DNA from: Carthagonibacter sp032251515
GTDB lineage: Bacteria; Gemmatimonadota; Gemmatimonadetes; Palauibacterales; Palauibacteraceae
Direction: 5' to 3'
NCBI GenBank assembly: GCA_032251515.1
Contig: JAVVDU010000063.1
Coordinates: 1-6,459 of the forward strand
DNA: 6,459 bases
Shown in pieces: positions 5,775 through 6,459 of this stretch. Position 1 is the stretch's first letter. Every line of letters starts with the position of its first letter. Made by a program: the position numbers and the translations under genes. A model generated the notes under the pieces. The model saw nothing but the letters and a program-made list of their open reading frames with translations. It ran no database searches and had not been told where the DNA came from.

Positions 5775-6459
5775 TCAGCCGCCGCCGGACTCGTCCCGGC
5801 CCGCGCCCACGACGCGGACGAACCGGACGTACTGGACGTCGAGCTCGTCCCGCCACACGCCGAACACCTGGTCCCCCTCGAAACCGATCGGCTGGAAGCG
5901 ATCCGGCATCGTGACCACGCCCAGGTAGCGGCCGTCCACGTCGAACACGTCCCAGTCCGGCGAGCCCAGGTTCTGAAGCGGGTTGAACTCCTCGCGCTCT
6001 GCGGCGGACAGCTCGTCCGGCTTGCGGATCCGCTGGACCCACAGCGATCCGGCGGGGCCGCCGAACGCCACCGCGAAGGCCGGGAAGCGGTCCTCGAAGC
6101 TCACCCCCTGCTTCAGCACCTGCAGTCCCTCGGCCGGCACGCCCGCCTGCTTCCAGAGACGCTCCAGCGTCTCCGTGAAGATCTGCCGGTCCGCCTCCGT
6201 GACGCGCCGCGGCTCGAACGGTTTGCGGAAGACGCGTCGCAGCTCGCCGTCGGATCCGAACACCCGGAATTCCAGCGCGTCGTTCACCCCCAGGGCGATG
6301 GACCCGTCCGCGCGCAGGGCCCAGATCGGTTCGGGCGAGAAGAAGTGGAACTCCGGCTGGCCGCCCGCGAACGACACGGTGCGGCCCGAGGGGACCTGCA
6401 GCACCGTGTCGACGATCGCGCCGTCGTAGGCGCGGGTGACGATCGCGTCGCGGGGCTCC
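5775..6459 (-). CDS. Beta-propeller-like protein, C-terminal part (enters from right edge)
   Basis: A minus-strand frame stays open from the right edge to the TGA at 5775-5777 and shows 227 residues. The true start is outside the window. An internal GTG at 6404 is unlikely to be the start, because the upstream residues (AIVTRAYDGAIVDTVLQV) continue the same pattern. Repeated beta-strand/turn units with Asp-Gly turns are visible: PIWALRADGSIALG, EFRVFGSDGELRRVF, SLWVQRIRKPDE, and near the end WDVFDVDGRYLGVV followed by FQPIGFEGDQVFGVWRDELDVQYV. This spacing is typical of NHL/6-bladed beta-propeller blades. A helical insertion (about EADRQIFTETLERLWKQAG) lies between blades. The last residues (GAGRDESGGG) look disordered. 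Related proteins are often exported and of unknown function, but no signal can be seen here. It is convergent with the BtuF-like gene. I am fairly sure the gene is real and only moderately sure of the fold. Confidence 0.82.
   Translation of the reverse strand, partial: EPRDAIVTRAYDGAIVDTVLQVPSGRTVSFAGGQPEFHFFSPEPIWALRADGSIALGVNDALEFRVFGSDGELRRVFRKPFEPRRVTEADRQIFTETLERLWKQAGVPAEGLQVLKQGVSFEDRFPAFAVAFGGPAGSLWVQRIRKPDELSAAEREEFNPLQNLGSPDWDVFDVDGRYLGVVTMPDRFQPIGFEGDQVFGVWRDELDVQYVRFVRVVGAGRDESGGG

Noticed and set aside
5719..5928. A small plus-strand Pro/Arg/Ser-rich frame after the BtuF-like gene
   Set aside because: Most of it lies opposite the propeller gene and the product is low complexity without motifs.

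Overview
This is a GC-rich window (roughly 70% by eye). It comes from a Gram-negative-type bacterium: it encodes a diheme cytochrome c peroxidase with a lipoprotein signal peptide. The gene set is a Kup potassium transporter, an uncharacterised zinc-ribbon/membrane protein, the peroxidase, a stand-alone BtuF-like protein and a C-terminal piece of a beta-propeller-like protein. Together with the base composition this would fit Gemmatimonadota or a related group. That placement is inference from protein style; there is no rRNA or marker gene here to prove it.

Layout, left to right. A small membrane-associated protein gene runs leftward off the left edge (1-270, minus). It is divergent from kup (467-2392, plus), and the 196-base gap between them carries four tandem copies of a 12-base unit. 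kup converges on an uncharacterised zinc-ribbon/membrane protein gene (2430-3590, minus) with only 37 bases between them. That gene is divergent from a Pseudomonas-type diheme cytochrome c peroxidase gene (3776-4897, plus); the 185-base gap holds a bulged inverted repeat near its centre. Next, past a perfect 13-base-pair hairpin, comes a BtuF-like 'helical backbone metal receptor' gene (4951-5706, plus). It has no signal peptide and no visible ribosome binding site, and may be leaderless. It converges on a propeller-like protein gene (5775-6459, minus) that enters from the right edge. About 95% of the window is coding.

The genes do not form one pathway. kup handles potassium uptake, the peroxidase removes periplasmic hydrogen peroxide using electrons from small redox carriers, and the BtuF-like protein probably binds a corrinoid or metal complex, although no transporter genes accompany it. 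I see no mobile element, CRISPR array, phage gene, tRNA or rRNA. I found no clear novel multi-gene system. The points most worth a second look are the possible leaderless BtuF-like gene beside the hairpin, the zinc-ribbon family of unknown function, the inverted repeat between the divergent genes, and the tandem repeat that bears on where kup starts.
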